Of a DNA stretch of 64,000 nucleotides, positions 1 to 8,865 are shown piece by piece. Made by a program: the position numbers and the translations under genes. This DNA comes from Myxacorys almedinensis A (GTDB taxonomy: Bacteria > Cyanobacteriota > Cyanobacteriia > Leptolyngbyales > Leptolyngbyaceae): the NCBI RefSeq assembly GCF_010091945.1, contig NZ_WVIE01000005.1, forward strand, positions 124,001 to 188,000, written 5' to 3'. Each line of letters begins with the position of its first letter. Position 1 is the first letter of the stretch. Below the pieces are notes generated by a model, which worked only from the letters and a program-made list of their open reading frames with translations, was not told the DNA's origin and ran no database searches.

Positions 1-1
1 T

Positions 2-328
2 ATCAACGCTAATTTTGTTGATGATGGTGTGGGTCAGAGAGACATCTGGACTTATGGAGTGGGTCTTGCTCTGCCTGACTTTGGCAAGAGAGGAAACTTG
101 CTCGGCTTTATTGCTGGCGCAGAGCCTTACTTGGGTAACCCGTCTGGTGCTCAGCGGGCAGCAGGTGTGCGAAACGATATTCCTCTGCACTTTGAGGGTT
201 TCTACAAGTATCAGTTGAACGATAACATCTCTATCACTCCGGGTGTGATTTGGATTGTGAATCCTGGTCAAAATGATAATAACGATGATGTTGTTATCGG
301 TACATTAAGAACAACATTCACGTTCTAA
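2..328 (+). CDS. Carbohydrate porin, OprB/SLH-porin family (C-terminal fragment)
   Basis: Only the last ~108 residues are in the window; the gene begins upstream of base 1. The visible part has alternating hydrophobic/polar beta-strand texture, the segments GVGLALPDFGKRGN and YKYQLNDNISITPGVIWI, and ends in ...VIGTLRTTFTF, with the terminal Phe typical of outer-membrane barrels. In cyanobacteria this C-terminal pattern belongs to the OprB-like domain of the large SLH-domain porins, which sit in the outer membrane and pass small solutes. The SLH half is not visible, so the full architecture is inferred. A strong hairpin terminator follows. Confidence 0.8.
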   Translation: MNANFVDDGVGQRDIWTYGVGLALPDFGKRGNLLGFIAGAEPYLGNPSGAQRAAGVRNDIPLHFEGFYKYQLNDNISITPGVIWIVNPGQNDNNDDVVIGTLRTTFTF

Positions 329-368
329 CATCTGTTTCAGTTCGTTGATCTTGTGAATTAATGAAATC

Positions 369-397
369 AGCCCTACTGCGAATGTAGGGCTTTTTTA
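369..397 (+). terminator. Rho-independent terminator after the porin gene
   Basis: An 8-bp perfect stem (AGCCCTAC at 369-376 with GTAGGGCT at 384-391) around a 7-nt loop is followed by a run of six T. It lies 40 nt after the porin stop. Confidence 0.9.
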
Positions 398-846
398 GTT
401 AAATTTTAGTTAAATTCTGGTTGTTTCAAGATAGGCATTTGCCTATGATTTGTGAAATTTAATTGCAGTTGGAGCAAGCGCTATGGCTAGAATACAGTCT
501 ACTGAAGCATAGAAACCCTCTGAAAAGGACATTGACCCTTAAGTTGAGAGACCTAGGGAATAGACGCGATCGCGCAGGATATACAGGGTATAGTCTGTTA
601 GAACACTGAATGGCGTATATCTTTTGAGCCACTTTTGATTTCTTGAAAGCTATCTTGAATTAAACGTGCCTTTTTGCTGAAAAGATAGAGGCGCGATCGC
701 TCAAAAATTTCAGCTTTATTTGTATATACATACGCAGATTTTTCATGCGATCGCTGAGACAAAGCTAAGTTATTTCAATACAAGTCATTATTTTTTCTCA
801 TCTTTTCTTATTATATTCAAACTTAATTCATCGGTTATCAAGAATT
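398..846. other. Intergenic stretch, no gene seen
   Basis: AT-rich spacer with several HIP1-type GCGATCGC octamers and no ORF with coding texture on either strand. The regulatory signals for the downstream STAS gene begin at about 847. Confidence 0.6.
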
Positions 847-889
847 GTATTCCTAAATACGATTAATGGTCTTTAAGCTGATTTAGAAT
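847..889 (+). promoter_or_regulatory. NtcA-type promoter: GTA-N8-TAC box plus -10
   Basis: GTATTCCTAAATAC (847-860) is an exact GTA-N8-TAC with a more extended palindrome (GTATT..AATAC). It is followed after 23 nt by TAGAAT (884-889), a TAN3T -10 element. This spacing (20-24 nt) is the layout of class-II NtcA-activated promoters. The downstream gene is the STAS protein at 1114, which implies a leader of about 220 nt. NtcA binding is inferred; a bare GTA-N8-TAC occurs by chance about once per 4 kb, but the correctly placed -10 makes this one stronger. Confidence 0.5.
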
Positions 890-1113
890 CGCAATGTCTA
901 GATCTAGCTCCTATTAAATAAGTATAGAGTTGAGGCTGATTTCAGTTTCTTTCTATGGGTAGAAGCTTTCAATTTAAGTTAGGTGTTACGGTCTTACAAA
1001 CATTTGAGTCTTCGATTGCCTCATCGTGACTCATTAGTACGATTCATTTATTTTAGGCAAACAAATCATCAATCGTCTAAGTCGCGTTGTTTAGTAATTA
1101 GGTAGTTAATGTT

Positions 1114-1449
1114 ATGGAATTTTCAGTGAAAACTATAGAGTTTCCCGATTCGCTTGACTACAATTCAGTCGATCAATTTTATCAGCAAGCGAACGCTGCG
1201 ATCGCAGTTAATGCCGATGTCATTTTGGTTGACTTTCAGGCTGTTGAATTTATGAGCAGTCCTGGTTTAATGGCGCTGGTGGTTGTTTTCAAGCGGGTTC
1301 GTGAAGCAAGAAAAAAGCTATTCATTTGCTCAATTAATGAGCAAGTTAAAATGTTGTTGGAACTAACAGGGATGGATCGAGTCTTTGAAGTCGTTGAGCG
1401 CTCAACCGAAGCACCAACATTAGCGAATTTACCGGTTACAGCATCCTAA
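1114..1449 (+). CDS. STAS-domain protein (anti-sigma factor antagonist family)
   Basis: A 111-residue single-domain protein. The core VDFQAVEFMSSPGLMAL (from residue 39) matches the STAS signature around the phosphorylatable Ser (normally D-S-S-G; here M-S-S-P-G, Ser48/Ser49), followed by the helix and strand FKRVREARKKLFICSINEQV. Family members bind anti-sigma kinases or transporter partners and are switched by Ser phosphorylation. No RsbW/RsbU-like partner lies nearby, so the partner is unknown. Pro instead of Gly after SS is slightly unusual. A candidate NtcA promoter lies 220 nt upstream, suggesting a link to nitrogen status. Confidence 0.85.
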   Translation: MEFSVKTIEFPDSLDYNSVDQFYQQANAAIAVNADVILVDFQAVEFMSSPGLMALVVVFKRVREARKKLFICSINEQVKMLLELTGMDRVFEVVERSTEAPTLANLPVTAS

Positions 1450-1471
1450 CTGAGCGCTGCTAAAAATCTAA

Positions 1472-1510
1472 ATGGTGACAGCTAGATGGAAAGCATTCAC
1501 CATCTTTACT
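1472..1510. terminator. Hairpin between convergent STAS and hydrolase genes
   Basis: ATGGTGA (1472-1478) pairs with TCACCAT (1497-1503) across an 18-nt loop, followed by CTTTACTTCTG. It lies between two convergent genes and may serve as terminator for the plus-strand gene; the T tract is weak. Confidence 0.45.
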
Positions 1511-1529
1511 TCTGTTTTACCAGCTAGAT

Positions 1530-2405
1530 TTAAGTAGCAATTTTTTCAGACTTAGCTGTTAGAAAATGGCGAATATATTGATTAACCAACTCTGGTTGTT
1601 CCTGTTGAACCCAGTGGCTGCAATTTGGAATATATTGGATCTGAAAATCGTGAACATAGGTCTCGACGCCATCGGTCAATTCTTTGTCTAACGCAATATC
1701 TTCCTCTCCCCAAATCATCAAGGTTGGCACATATAGCGTTTGCCAATTACGCTCAGTCAAAGTTTGCTGGAGCGCGTTACGGTAGTAGTTTAAGGATGCT
1801 GTTAAAGCGCCCCGCTTTGCAAAAGCATCTTTGTAAAAATCAAGGTCTTCTTTGGTAAATGCGCTTTTTCTAACTGCCATTCCTAAGAATGCCATTTCTA
1901 ACGCTTTGAAGTCTCCCAATTGAATCAAAAATTCGGGTAGAAATGGTACCTGAAAAAACAACATATACCAACTCCTCAGCCATTGCCCAGAAGTAAAAAG
2001 CTTTTGAGAGAATAGGGCAGGGTGGGGTGCGTTTAGAATGATTAACTGCTTGAGCATATCAGGATGGGCGTAAGCAAAATGCCACGCAATGATGCCACCC
2101 CAATCATGCCCGACCAGGATACACTGCTCGTAGCCTAAGGCTTTGATCATGCCCTTAATATCCGCGATGAATTCTGGCATTCTATAAGCGGCTTGCCCCT
2201 CAGGCTTGTCGCTATCGTTGTAGCCTCGCAAGTCAACCGCCACCACTTTGTAGGTTTGGGCAAACTCTGGAATTTGATGCCGCCAAGAATACCAACACTC
2301 AGGAAACCCATGCAAAAACAGCATGAGCGATCCTTCTCCCTGAGTGACGTAGTGAAGATTCAGACCATTCGTATGAATGCACTGGTGCTGCCAAGTTTCC
2401 AACAT
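1530..2405 (-). CDS. Alpha/beta hydrolase, epoxide hydrolase/haloalkane dehalogenase-like
   Basis: A 291-residue alpha/beta-hydrolase. HGFPE at 32-36 forms the oxyanion loop; the nucleophile elbow GHDWGG (99-104) carries Asp101, which points to the epoxide hydrolase/dehalogenase branch rather than Ser-esterases. The acid is probably Asp236 (WGEEDIA) and the catalytic His264 (NCSHWVQ). The cap region is Trp/Tyr/Phe-rich (QWLRSWYMLFFQVPFLPEF), as in soluble epoxide hydrolases. The substrate cannot be read from sequence. It stands alone between the STAS gene and uvrA; the spacer to the uvrA 3' end is 64 nt, so co-transcription after uvrA is possible. Confidence 0.85.
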   Translation of the reverse strand: MLETWQHQCIHTNGLNLHYVTQGEGSLMLFLHGFPECWYSWRHQIPEFAQTYKVVAVDLRGYNDSDKPEGQAAYRMPEFIADIKGMIKALGYEQCILVGHDWGGIIAWHFAYAHPDMLKQLIILNAPHPALFSQKLFTSGQWLRSWYMLFFQVPFLPEFLIQLGDFKALEMAFLGMAVRKSAFTKEDLDFYKDAFAKRGALTASLNYYRNALQQTLTERNWQTLYVPTLMIWGEEDIALDKELTDGVETYVHDFQIQYIPNCSHWVQQEQPELVNQYIRHFLTAKSEKIAT

Positions 2406-2469
2406 AATGAGGGCAAAGTGAAAGAGTTCATAGCACCTTACACCCCGCCTTTTGCCGATGACACCCCAC

Positions 2470-5454
2470 CTAAGCAGTAATTGCAGAAGGATAGTGTTGC
2501 AGCACTTGCGCTAAATATTGACCTGTATAGGAGTGGGGATTTTTGGCAATCTCTTCTGGGGTGCCTACTGCCACAATTTCACCGCCGCGATCGCCGCCTT
2601 CGGGACCCAGATCAATAACCCAATCAGAACAGCGAATTACATCTAAATTGTGTTCAATCACAAGCACCGAGTTTCCTTTATCAACCAACCGTTGCACCAC
2701 ATCTAGCAGTTTGTGAACATCGTAGAACGACAGCCCGGTGGTCGGTTCATCAATTAGGTAGAGCGTTTTCCCCGTGGCGCGACGAGACAATTCTGTAGCA
2801 AGCTTTACCCGTTGGGCTTCGCCCCCAGACAGGGTAGGAGCCGTTTGCCCAAGGCGAACATAGCCCAGACCCACATCAAATAGGGTTTGTAAGCGATTTG
2901 CAGCTTGAGGAATATTTTGAAAAAACTCTAGGGCTTCTTCAACCGTCATATTCAGCACATCTGAGATTGATTTCCCCTTAAATTTCACCTGTAAGGTTTC
3001 TCGGTTATATCGCGCACCTTTGCAGACATCGCACTGCACGTAAACATCTGGCAGAAAGTTCATTTCAATCACGTTGACGCCTTGTCCACCGCAGGCTTCG
3101 CAGCGTCCCCCCTTGACGTTGAAAGAAAATTGACCGGGCTTATAGCCTCTAGCTTTGGCTTCAATCGTGGTAGAAAAAACTTCGCGAATCACATCAAAGA
3201 CGCCAGTGTAGGTGGCAGGATTGGAGCGCGGCGTCCGACCGATGGGCGATTGGTCAATCACGATCGCTTTATCCAACGCATCCAAGCCCTTCACGGGTTT
3301 CATGTCTTTGGGCTGCGGGATCTTATGCCCAAAATGATGCTGAATGGCAGGATAGAGCAGTTCATTCACAAGAGTAGATTTCCCTGAACCTGATACTCCG
3401 GTGACGCAAACGAGCCTACCGAGAGGAATATCGGTATCAATGGCTTTGAGATTGTTGCGATCGGCATTCCGAATTTGCAGCGATCGTCCATTCCCCGATC
3501 GCCGCTCTGCCGGAGTGTGAATGCTGCGTCGTCCGGAGAGATAAGCCCCCGTCAGCGAGTCTGGAGCATTGAGTAAGCTGTCTAGATCGCCCTGAGAAAC
3601 CACGCTGCCTCCGTGCACTCCTGCGCCGGGTCCGATATCTACGATATGATCGGCAGCCCGAATCGTCTCTTCATCGTGTTCTACGACAATTAGAGTATTT
3701 CCCAGGTCTCGCAGTTTGGTGAGGGTGTTGAGCAGTCGGGTATTGTCTCGTTGGTGCAGCCCGATGCTGGGTTCATCTAAAACGTACAAAACGCCTGTCA
3801 GACCTGCGCCAATTTGAGTTGCAAGGCGAATGCGCTGGGCTTCTCCGCCAGAAAGGGTCATGGCGGTGCGATCGAGGGTGAGGTAGTCGAGTCCGACATC
3901 TAGCAGAAACTGCAAGCGGGCTTTCACTTCTCGGAGAACGAGATCGGCGATTTGGGCTTGGCGAGCGCTAAGTTCAACCGTTTCCACTCGGTGGAGCGCC
4001 TCGCGAATCGAAACGCTAGTGAAATCGTCAATGTGGTATTGCCCTAGCCGCACGGCCAGGGCTTCTGGTTTGAGGCGTCTGCCCCGGCACTCACTGCACG
4101 GTTCGTCTACCAAATATTGCTCTAACTTCTGCTTATAGGCGTCAGAGCTACTTTCTTGATACTGTCGATCGAGGAGATGAATGGCACCTTCGTAGCGCCG
4201 ATGGTAGCCTTTATTTTCTCGATAGCGAGAATCGACCTCGATCCAGATCGGATCTTTAGACCCGTAGAGGAGGGCGTTTTGTTGCTCGGTGGTCAACTGT
4301 GCCCAGGGCGTTTGAATATCAAACCCAAAGGCTTCAGCCACGCTGCAAATCAGCGAGAGATAGTAGGTGTTGTCTTTGTCTGACCAAGGCGCGATCGCAG
4401 CGTACACCGGAAGCTGCGGATTTGGCACAATCAACTCTGGCGAAAACGTGCGATGGCTGCCCAAGCCGTGGCACTGGGGGCACGCGCCATAGGGAGAGTT
4501 AAACGAAAACAGACGAGGGGATAGCTCTTCCATCACCGCTCCGTGTTCTGGGCAGGCAAAGTTTTCTGAAAAGACAAGCTCTGGCACCTTCTCAGCCTCG
4601 GTTTCTGCCATCAGGTCAATGACTGCGATTCCGGTAGAGTGGCGTAGACAGGTAGTGAGCGAATCGGTCAAGCGTTCTTCGATGCCGTCTTTTTTGACGA
4701 GACGATCTACCACGATTTCGATCGTGTGAGATTGATTTTTATCGAGTTCGATCGAGTCACTTAATTCGCGCACTTCTCCATCAATCCGCACCCTCACGAA
4801 TCCCTCAGAACTGAGGCTAGAAATCAATTTTTTATGGGTTCCTTTTTTGCCCCGAATCACCGGAGCCAGAATCTGAAAGCGGGCGCGATCGGGCAATTCC
4901 ATTACTCGATCGACCATTTGATCGATCGTTTGGGGCGCGATCGAGCGATCGCAGTGGGGACAGTGAGGCATTCCGGCTCGCCCGTAGAGCAACCTCAGAT
5001 AATCGTAAATCTCGGTAACGGTGCCCACGGTAGAGCGAGGATTGTGAGACGTTGATTTTTGGTCGATCGAAATGGCAGGGCTGAGACCTTCGATCGCATC
5101 GACATCGGGTTTATCGACCTGTCCTAAAAACTGTCGCGCATAGGCACTGAGCGACTCAACATAGCGCCGTTGCCCTTCGGCAAAAATGGTATCGAAAGCA
5201 AGAGACGACTTGCCCGACCCAGAGACACCGGTAAATACAATCAAGCGATCGCGGGGCAGTTCTAAATCAATGTTCTTTAAGTTATGTTGCCTGGCACCTC
5301 GAATCCGAATCGAGTTGAGCGACATGGGCTTTGCACGGGGAGTTGGGGGCGGCAAAGCAGGCTGATCGGCGGAGCGAATCTCTTCGTCAATTCCTACATC
5401 GGGACTCAGAACCGGGGATATAGAGCTTTCGGATGATCTGGCACGCTTTGGCAT
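2470..5454 (-). CDS. uvrA: UvrABC excinuclease subunit A
   Basis: Damage-recognition ATPase of nucleotide excision repair. It has two ABC ATPase modules: Walker A GVSGSGKSSLAFDTIFAEG near the N terminus and GVSGSGKSTLVNELLYPA in the second half, each with an LSGGEAQRI/RV signature; zinc-binding Cys pairs CPHCDR, CEACGGQG and CDVCKGARYN are present. Length fits UvrA. The start is uncertain: an upstream GTG at 5541 opens the same frame, the ATG at 5454 gives 994 residues, and the ATG at 5325 begins just before the conserved IRIRGARQHNLKNI block (951 residues). None has a clear ribosome site. uvrB lies in the same window at 47.4-49.4 kb, so the genes are separate, as is usual in cyanobacteria. 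Confidence 0.97.
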   Translation of the reverse strand: MPKRARSSESSISPVLSPDVGIDEEIRSADQPALPPPTPRAKPMSLNSIRIRGARQHNLKNIDLELPRDRLIVFTGVSGSGKSSLAFDTIFAEGQRRYVESLSAYARQFLGQVDKPDVDAIEGLSPAISIDQKSTSHNPRSTVGTVTEIYDYLRLLYGRAGMPHCPHCDRSIAPQTIDQMVDRVMELPDRARFQILAPVIRGKKGTHKKLISSLSSEGFVRVRIDGEVRELSDSIELDKNQSHTIEIVVDRLVKKDGIEERLTDSLTTCLRHSTGIAVIDLMAETEAEKVPELVFSENFACPEHGAVMEELSPRLFSFNSPYGACPQCHGLGSHRTFSPELIVPNPQLPVYAAIAPWSDKDNTYYLSLICSVAEAFGFDIQTPWAQLTTEQQNALLYGSKDPIWIEVDSRYRENKGYHRRYEGAIHLLDRQYQESSSDAYKQKLEQYLVDEPCSECRGRRLKPEALAVRLGQYHIDDFTSVSIREALHRVETVELSARQAQIADLVLREVKARLQFLLDVGLDYLTLDRTAMTLSGGEAQRIRLATQIGAGLTGVLYVLDEPSIGLHQRDNTRLLNTLTKLRDLGNTLIVVEHDEETIRAADHIVDIGPGAGVHGGSVVSQGDLDSLLNAPDSLTGAYLSGRRSIHTPAERRSGNGRSLQIRNADRNNLKAIDTDIPLGRLVCVTGVSGSGKSTLVNELLYPAIQHHFGHKIPQPKDMKPVKGLDALDKAIVIDQSPIGRTPRSNPATYTGVFDVIREVFSTTIEAKARGYKPGQFSFNVKGGRCEACGGQGVNVIEMNFLPDVYVQCDVCKGARYNRETLQVKFKGKSISDVLNMTVEEALEFFQNIPQAANRLQTLFDVGLGYVRLGQTAPTLSGGEAQRVKLATELSRRATGKTLYLIDEPTTGLSFYDVHKLLDVVQRLVDKGNSVLVIEHNLDVIRCSDWVIDLGPEGGDRGGEIVAVGTPEEIAKNPHSYTGQYLAQVLQHYPSAITA

Positions 5455-5685
5455 TGAAAGACGAAAAGAAACAGTCCTCAATGATTCTATCGCTTCCCTC
5501 CACGATCGTAGTTTTTGCGTACTAAAATCCTGCGATCGCACTTAAAGGGCTTAAGTTGCGTTCCGAAAGACGGCTTTTTTTCTAGAGGTGGCAGAGAACG
5601 GGTCAATCTCAGCTTGAGATGCGATCGTAGCCGTCAGATCTTGTGTCAAACTTTATGATCGTTAGAAAAATAAAACTTAACAAAA

Positions 5686-6156
5686 TCACCGATTTTTCAT
5701 AGCACGTTCTATGTCCCGCTTATCTTGCCGCTTCCGCATATCATCCCGCTTATCGTGCAGTTTCTTCCCTCGCACCAGCGCCAAATCTACCTTGACCCAG
5801 CCTCGCTTGAGATACATCTTAAGCGGAACGAGAGTCAATCCTTGCTGCTCTACCTTGCCGATGAGTTTGCGAATCTCTTGGCGATGCAACAGCAGTTTTC
5901 GAGTGCGCGTCGGATCATGATTGAAAAACAGGCTGGAGCTTTGATGGGGCGAGATATGAACATTGCTGAGCAAAACCTCGCCGTTGCGAATCAAAGCATA
6001 GCCGTCTCTGAGGTTTACTTTGCCTGCCCGAATCGACTTCACCTCAGTGCCAACTAGCTCAATTCCTGCCTCGTAGGTCTCTAAAATTTCGTACTGAAAC
6101 CTGGCTTGGCGGTTATCGCTAACAATTTTGAATCCTTGGGTTTTCGTATCGCTCAT
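5686..6156 (-). CDS. smpB: SsrA-binding protein (tmRNA-binding)
   Basis: SmpB binds tmRNA and delivers it to stalled ribosomes for trans-translation. 156 residues with the family hallmarks: ETYEAGIELVGTEVKSIRAGKVNLRDGYA near residues 27-55, the LLLHRQEIRKL helix, and the basic C-terminal tail KLHDKRDDMRKRQDKRDIERAMK that folds in the ribosomal A site. ATG at 6156 is chosen over an in-frame GTG at 6159. The ssrA gene itself was not found in the window. Confidence 0.97.
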   Translation of the reverse strand: MSDTKTQGFKIVSDNRQARFQYEILETYEAGIELVGTEVKSIRAGKVNLRDGYALIRNGEVLLSNVHISPHQSSSLFFNHDPTRTRKLLLHRQEIRKLIGKVEQQGLTLVPLKMYLKRGWVKVDLALVRGKKLHDKRDDMRKRQDKRDIERAMKNR

Positions 6157-6423
6157 CACTCTAGTTTAGCCAAAAAATTGCCCCCAAAAAGTAGATGGGG
6201 GCGTGACTTAAGGAGACGAAGCGAAGCTGATACAAAAGTACTATAAAAGAATTTGTTTTGTCAACCCGATTTGCCAATCAGAAGGTCAATAGCCTTCATA
6301 AAGACCTGATTTAGCCGTTAATTTCTCAGTTTTTTGGTGAGTTTAGATTTTCAGCATTCCTTAGAAGTTTAGGACATTTGAAATCAGAGTTTTGCATTTC
6401 AAACAAGTTGGCGGCGGCAAATT
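6157..6423. other. Intergenic region upstream of smpB, G/C hairpin
   Basis: No gene seen. A GCCCCC/GGGGGC hairpin (6180-6185 with 6197-6202) lies about 25 nt upstream of the smpB start, without a T tract on either strand; it could be an element of the smpB leader. Its role is unknown. Confidence 0.4.
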
Positions 6424-6470
6424 GTATTCTTCAATACAGAATTTACATATGTAGAACTGAAATTCTAATT
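6424..6470 (+). promoter_or_regulatory. NtcA-like box upstream of amt
   Basis: GTATTCTTCAATAC (6424-6437) is an exact GTA-N8-TAC with the same GTATT..AATAC symmetry as the box at 847. The best -10 candidate, TCTAAT at 6464-6469, lies 26 nt downstream, slightly long for the usual 20-24 nt spacing. Cyanobacterial amt genes are classical NtcA targets, which supports the call. It implies a leader of about 360 nt before the amt start; open frames in that leader show no coding character. Confidence 0.55.
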
Positions 6471-6828
6471 AGTACCCAACCGTTCTATTATTTCGTAAAC
6501 AAACAATTTCCTTTGCTGATCTCAAACCTTTTTCTAATTGCCAAATCGTTTCCGCTTATAGACAAAACTGTAAGTCTATCAGTTGGCTACGTTGAGAAAC
6601 TCAAAGCTTCTTATTTTTGTCCTGATTTCCTTGAGGGAATAGGGTTTGACCTGAAGATTCGAGTTGCTCTACTGAGCGCTTTTCTCGGTCAAAAACAGTG
6701 TTATGAAGCGTTGGTTTCGTATTTCTAAAGCCTCTTGCAGAGACACCCTCTGAAATTACCAAGAGTGCATCTAAGTCTAAAACTTTAAGAGCACAGATCT
6801 TTCCGCTTGCGTTGCAAGGAATCCCTTT

Positions 6829-8418
6829 ATGTTGTCGAGAACTAATTTGAAAAAGAAGACAAGGAACCGTCAAAGGATTTCTCCGAATCGAACTTTCATC
6901 ACCCGAAATCCTGTCGTGCGATCGCTGAAGTTTATCGCGACTCAGCTTGCACCCACCTGGCGAACCTGCATTCTGCTCACCAGCGCAATTTTTCTGCTGT
7001 GGAGCTACGCCGCTGCCGCTCAGCAGCCTGCAACGCTCGATAGCGTGGCGCAAACCACAACGGATCTGCGTGTTGGCTTAGACACAATGTGGGTCATGGT
7101 TGCAGGCTTCCTGGTGTTCTTTATGAATGCAGGCTTCTGTATGCTAGAAGCAGGATTTTGCCGTGAAAAGAACTCGGTCAACATCCTGTCGAAAAACTTG
7201 GTTGTGTTCGCCTTGTCTACCGTTGCGTTTTGGGCAATTGGCTTTGGGCTAATGTTTAGTGACGGCAGCCCCTTTGTCGGGTTTGGTGGATTTTTCCTCA
7301 CAGGAGTAGACAATAGCCCTGCTACAGCGGATGCCTACCAAGGTATCTTCTCAGCGTTGAACTGGACGGGAATTCCGCTAGGCGCAAAGTTTTTCTTCCA
7401 GCTTGTCTTTGCTGGAACTGCCGCCACGATCGTGTCTGGTGCAGTAGCTGAGCGCATCAAGTTTGTTGACTTCCTGATCTTTAGCTTGCTGCTAGTGGGC
7501 ATTTCCTACCCGATCACCGGTCACTGGATCTGGGGTGGCGGTTGGCTCGCCGCGGCAGGCTTTTATGACTTTGCAGGCTCGACGGTCGTTCACGCCGTTG
7601 GGGGCTGGGCTGCCCTGATGGGAGCCGCCTTTTTAGGTCCGAGAATCGGGAAGTATGCCACCGATGGGCGTTCTAATGCCATCCCCGGTCACAACATGGG
7701 TATTGCCACCTTAGGAGCCTTGATTCTGTGGTTGGGCTGGTTTGGGTTTAACCCCGGTTCTACCATGGGAGTAGGTAATGGGTCTTTGATTGCTCACATT
7801 GCGTTGACAACCAATACAGCGGGTGCTTTTGGGGCACTGGCTGCCACGATTACCGCTTGGGTCGTGTTGGGTAAGCCTGATTTGTCAATGATTATCAATG
7901 GCTTGCTAGCCGGGTTGGTGGCAGTGACTGCGCCTTGCGCGTTTGTTAGTGTTCCATCGGCGGCATTGATTGGTGCGATCGGGGGTATCATCGTTGTCTT
8001 TGCGGTTGGCTTTTTCGACTCCATCAAAATTGACGATCCGGTTGGCGCAGTATCGGTACACCTCGTCAACGGCATCTGGGGTACGTTGGCACTCGGTTTG
8101 TTTAGCCAAGGTGACCTGTTTGGCGCTGATCCCGCCCCTGCGCTCGGCTTGCTCTTCGGCGGTGGTATTGGTCAGCTTTGGATTCAGTTGATTGGAACGC
8201 TCTCGGTTGGGGGGATGACCGTTCTCATCTCCAGCATTTTCTGGATTGCGCTGAAAGCGATTTTGGGCATCCGAGTTACGGCTGAAGAAGAAATGGTTGG
8301 ACTGGATATTTCGGAACATGGAATGGAAGGCTATGCTGGCTTTGCCAAAGAGACAACGCTTGGCAGTGCTACCCAACATGACTTTCCCAGCGACATTGTT
8401 GGGAAGACCTACCAGTAG
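6829..8418 (+). CDS. amt: Ammonium transporter, Amt family
   Basis: Inner-membrane trimeric ammonium/ammonia channel. 529 residues: a basic N terminus, a hydrophobic segment at about 46-62 ending in AAAAQQ (signal-peptide-like, as in other Amt proteins), then eleven membrane helices. Diagnostic segments are FMNAGFCMLEAGFCREKNS, PITGHWIWGGGW, the family signature GSTVVHAVGGWAALMGA with the first pore His, LILWLGWFGFNPGS, and VHLVNGIWGTLALGLF carrying the second. The C-terminal tail GLDISEHGMEGYAGF is the conserved regulatory region contacted by PII proteins. Nitrogen control is suggested by the upstream NtcA-like box. It is single, with no glnB next to it. Confidence 0.96.
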   Translation: MLSRTNLKKKTRNRQRISPNRTFITRNPVVRSLKFIATQLAPTWRTCILLTSAIFLLWSYAAAAQQPATLDSVAQTTTDLRVGLDTMWVMVAGFLVFFMNAGFCMLEAGFCREKNSVNILSKNLVVFALSTVAFWAIGFGLMFSDGSPFVGFGGFFLTGVDNSPATADAYQGIFSALNWTGIPLGAKFFFQLVFAGTAATIVSGAVAERIKFVDFLIFSLLLVGISYPITGHWIWGGGWLAAAGFYDFAGSTVVHAVGGWAALMGAAFLGPRIGKYATDGRSNAIPGHNMGIATLGALILWLGWFGFNPGSTMGVGNGSLIAHIALTTNTAGAFGALAATITAWVVLGKPDLSMIINGLLAGLVAVTAPCAFVSVPSAALIGAIGGIIVVFAVGFFDSIKIDDPVGAVSVHLVNGIWGTLALGLFSQGDLFGADPAPALGLLFGGGIGQLWIQLIGTLSVGGMTVLISSIFWIALKAILGIRVTAEEEMVGLDISEHGMEGYAGFAKETTLGSATQHDFPSDIVGKTYQ

Positions 8419-8466
8419 CTGAGGTAGTAGCTGCGATCGCGCCTTCTACCTCGTTAGTCCTGCTTC

Positions 8467-8506
8467 AAAAGAGCGTTCTTGGGAAAAAACTAAGGGCGCT
8501 CTTTTG
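8467..8506 (+). terminator. Terminator of amt
   Basis: AAAAGAGCG (8467-8475) pairs with CGCTCTTTT (8497-8505), a 9-bp stem with a 21-nt loop ending in a T run, 50 nt after the amt stop. Confidence 0.8.
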
Positions 8507-8576
8507 TGTCATCTGTTAAGAACCCTACTGAACGCTTGATTTTGTCTGAATACGATTTTGTCTCAACATGAGCAAA

Positions 8577-8601
8577 GCTCCAAAACTTCTAATTTTGGAG
8601 C
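8577..8601 (-). terminator. Hairpin between amt and the petN-side genes, probable minus-strand terminator
   Basis: A perfect 9-bp stem GCTCCAAAA (8577-8585)/TTTTGGAGC (8593-8601) with a 7-nt loop, 39 nt beyond the stop of the minus-strand 48-residue gene. Read on the minus strand it is followed by TTTGCTC. It could act in both directions. Confidence 0.6.
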
Positions 8602-8639
8602 CTTGATCGTGGATGATTAGATAAAGGTAAAACCGTAAA

Positions 8640-8786
8640 TTAACGACGATTTGCTTGCTTGTCGTTATCGCGACGGCGGCGATCGCGCCAATCAGCCAGA
8701 GTTAGGTAAATTACGCCACCCGTGACCAAGACCAAAAGACCAAACGCGACCAAAACCAAAATGCTAAAGAGGCTTTGCACTTCCAT
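8640..8786 (-). CDS. Small single-pass membrane protein next to petN (48 residues)
   Basis: Not recognised with certainty. An ATG-initiated 48-residue ORF with one strongly hydrophobic helix (about residues 6-29, LFSILVLVAFGLLVLVTGG...) followed by a very basic, Arg-rich tail (ADWRDRRRRDNDKQANRR). This is the form of small thylakoid subunits of NDH-1, PSII or b6f; the ...YLT-x2-WRDRRR tail made me think of NdhP, but I cannot confirm that without a search. It lies 79 nt downstream of petN on the same strand, with a stem-loop between them and a terminator after it, so the two are probably co-transcribed. Confidence 0.6.
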   Translation of the reverse strand: MEVQSLFSILVLVAFGLLVLVTGGVIYLTLADWRDRRRRDNDKQANRR

Positions 8787-8819
8787 AGAGCCAGGGTTTT
8801 AAACTAAGTTAAGGTTCAG

Positions 8820-8854
8820 AGTCCGTAGCGGCGGCAAAGGCTAAACTACGGACT
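8820..8854 (-). other. Stem-loop in the petN - small-ORF spacer
   Basis: A perfect 9-bp inverted repeat AGTCCGTAG (8820-8828)/CTACGGACT (8846-8854) with a 17-nt loop, starting 11 nt after the petN stop on the minus strand. There is no T run, so it looks more like a processing, stability or partial-attenuation element than a terminator. Confidence 0.5.
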
Positions 8855-8865
8855 AAGCAGAACAA

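Noticed and set aside
6378-6728. 116-codon ORF in the amt leader
   Set aside because: AT-rich, unstructured translation, overlaps the NtcA box; looks like leader RNA rather than a gene.
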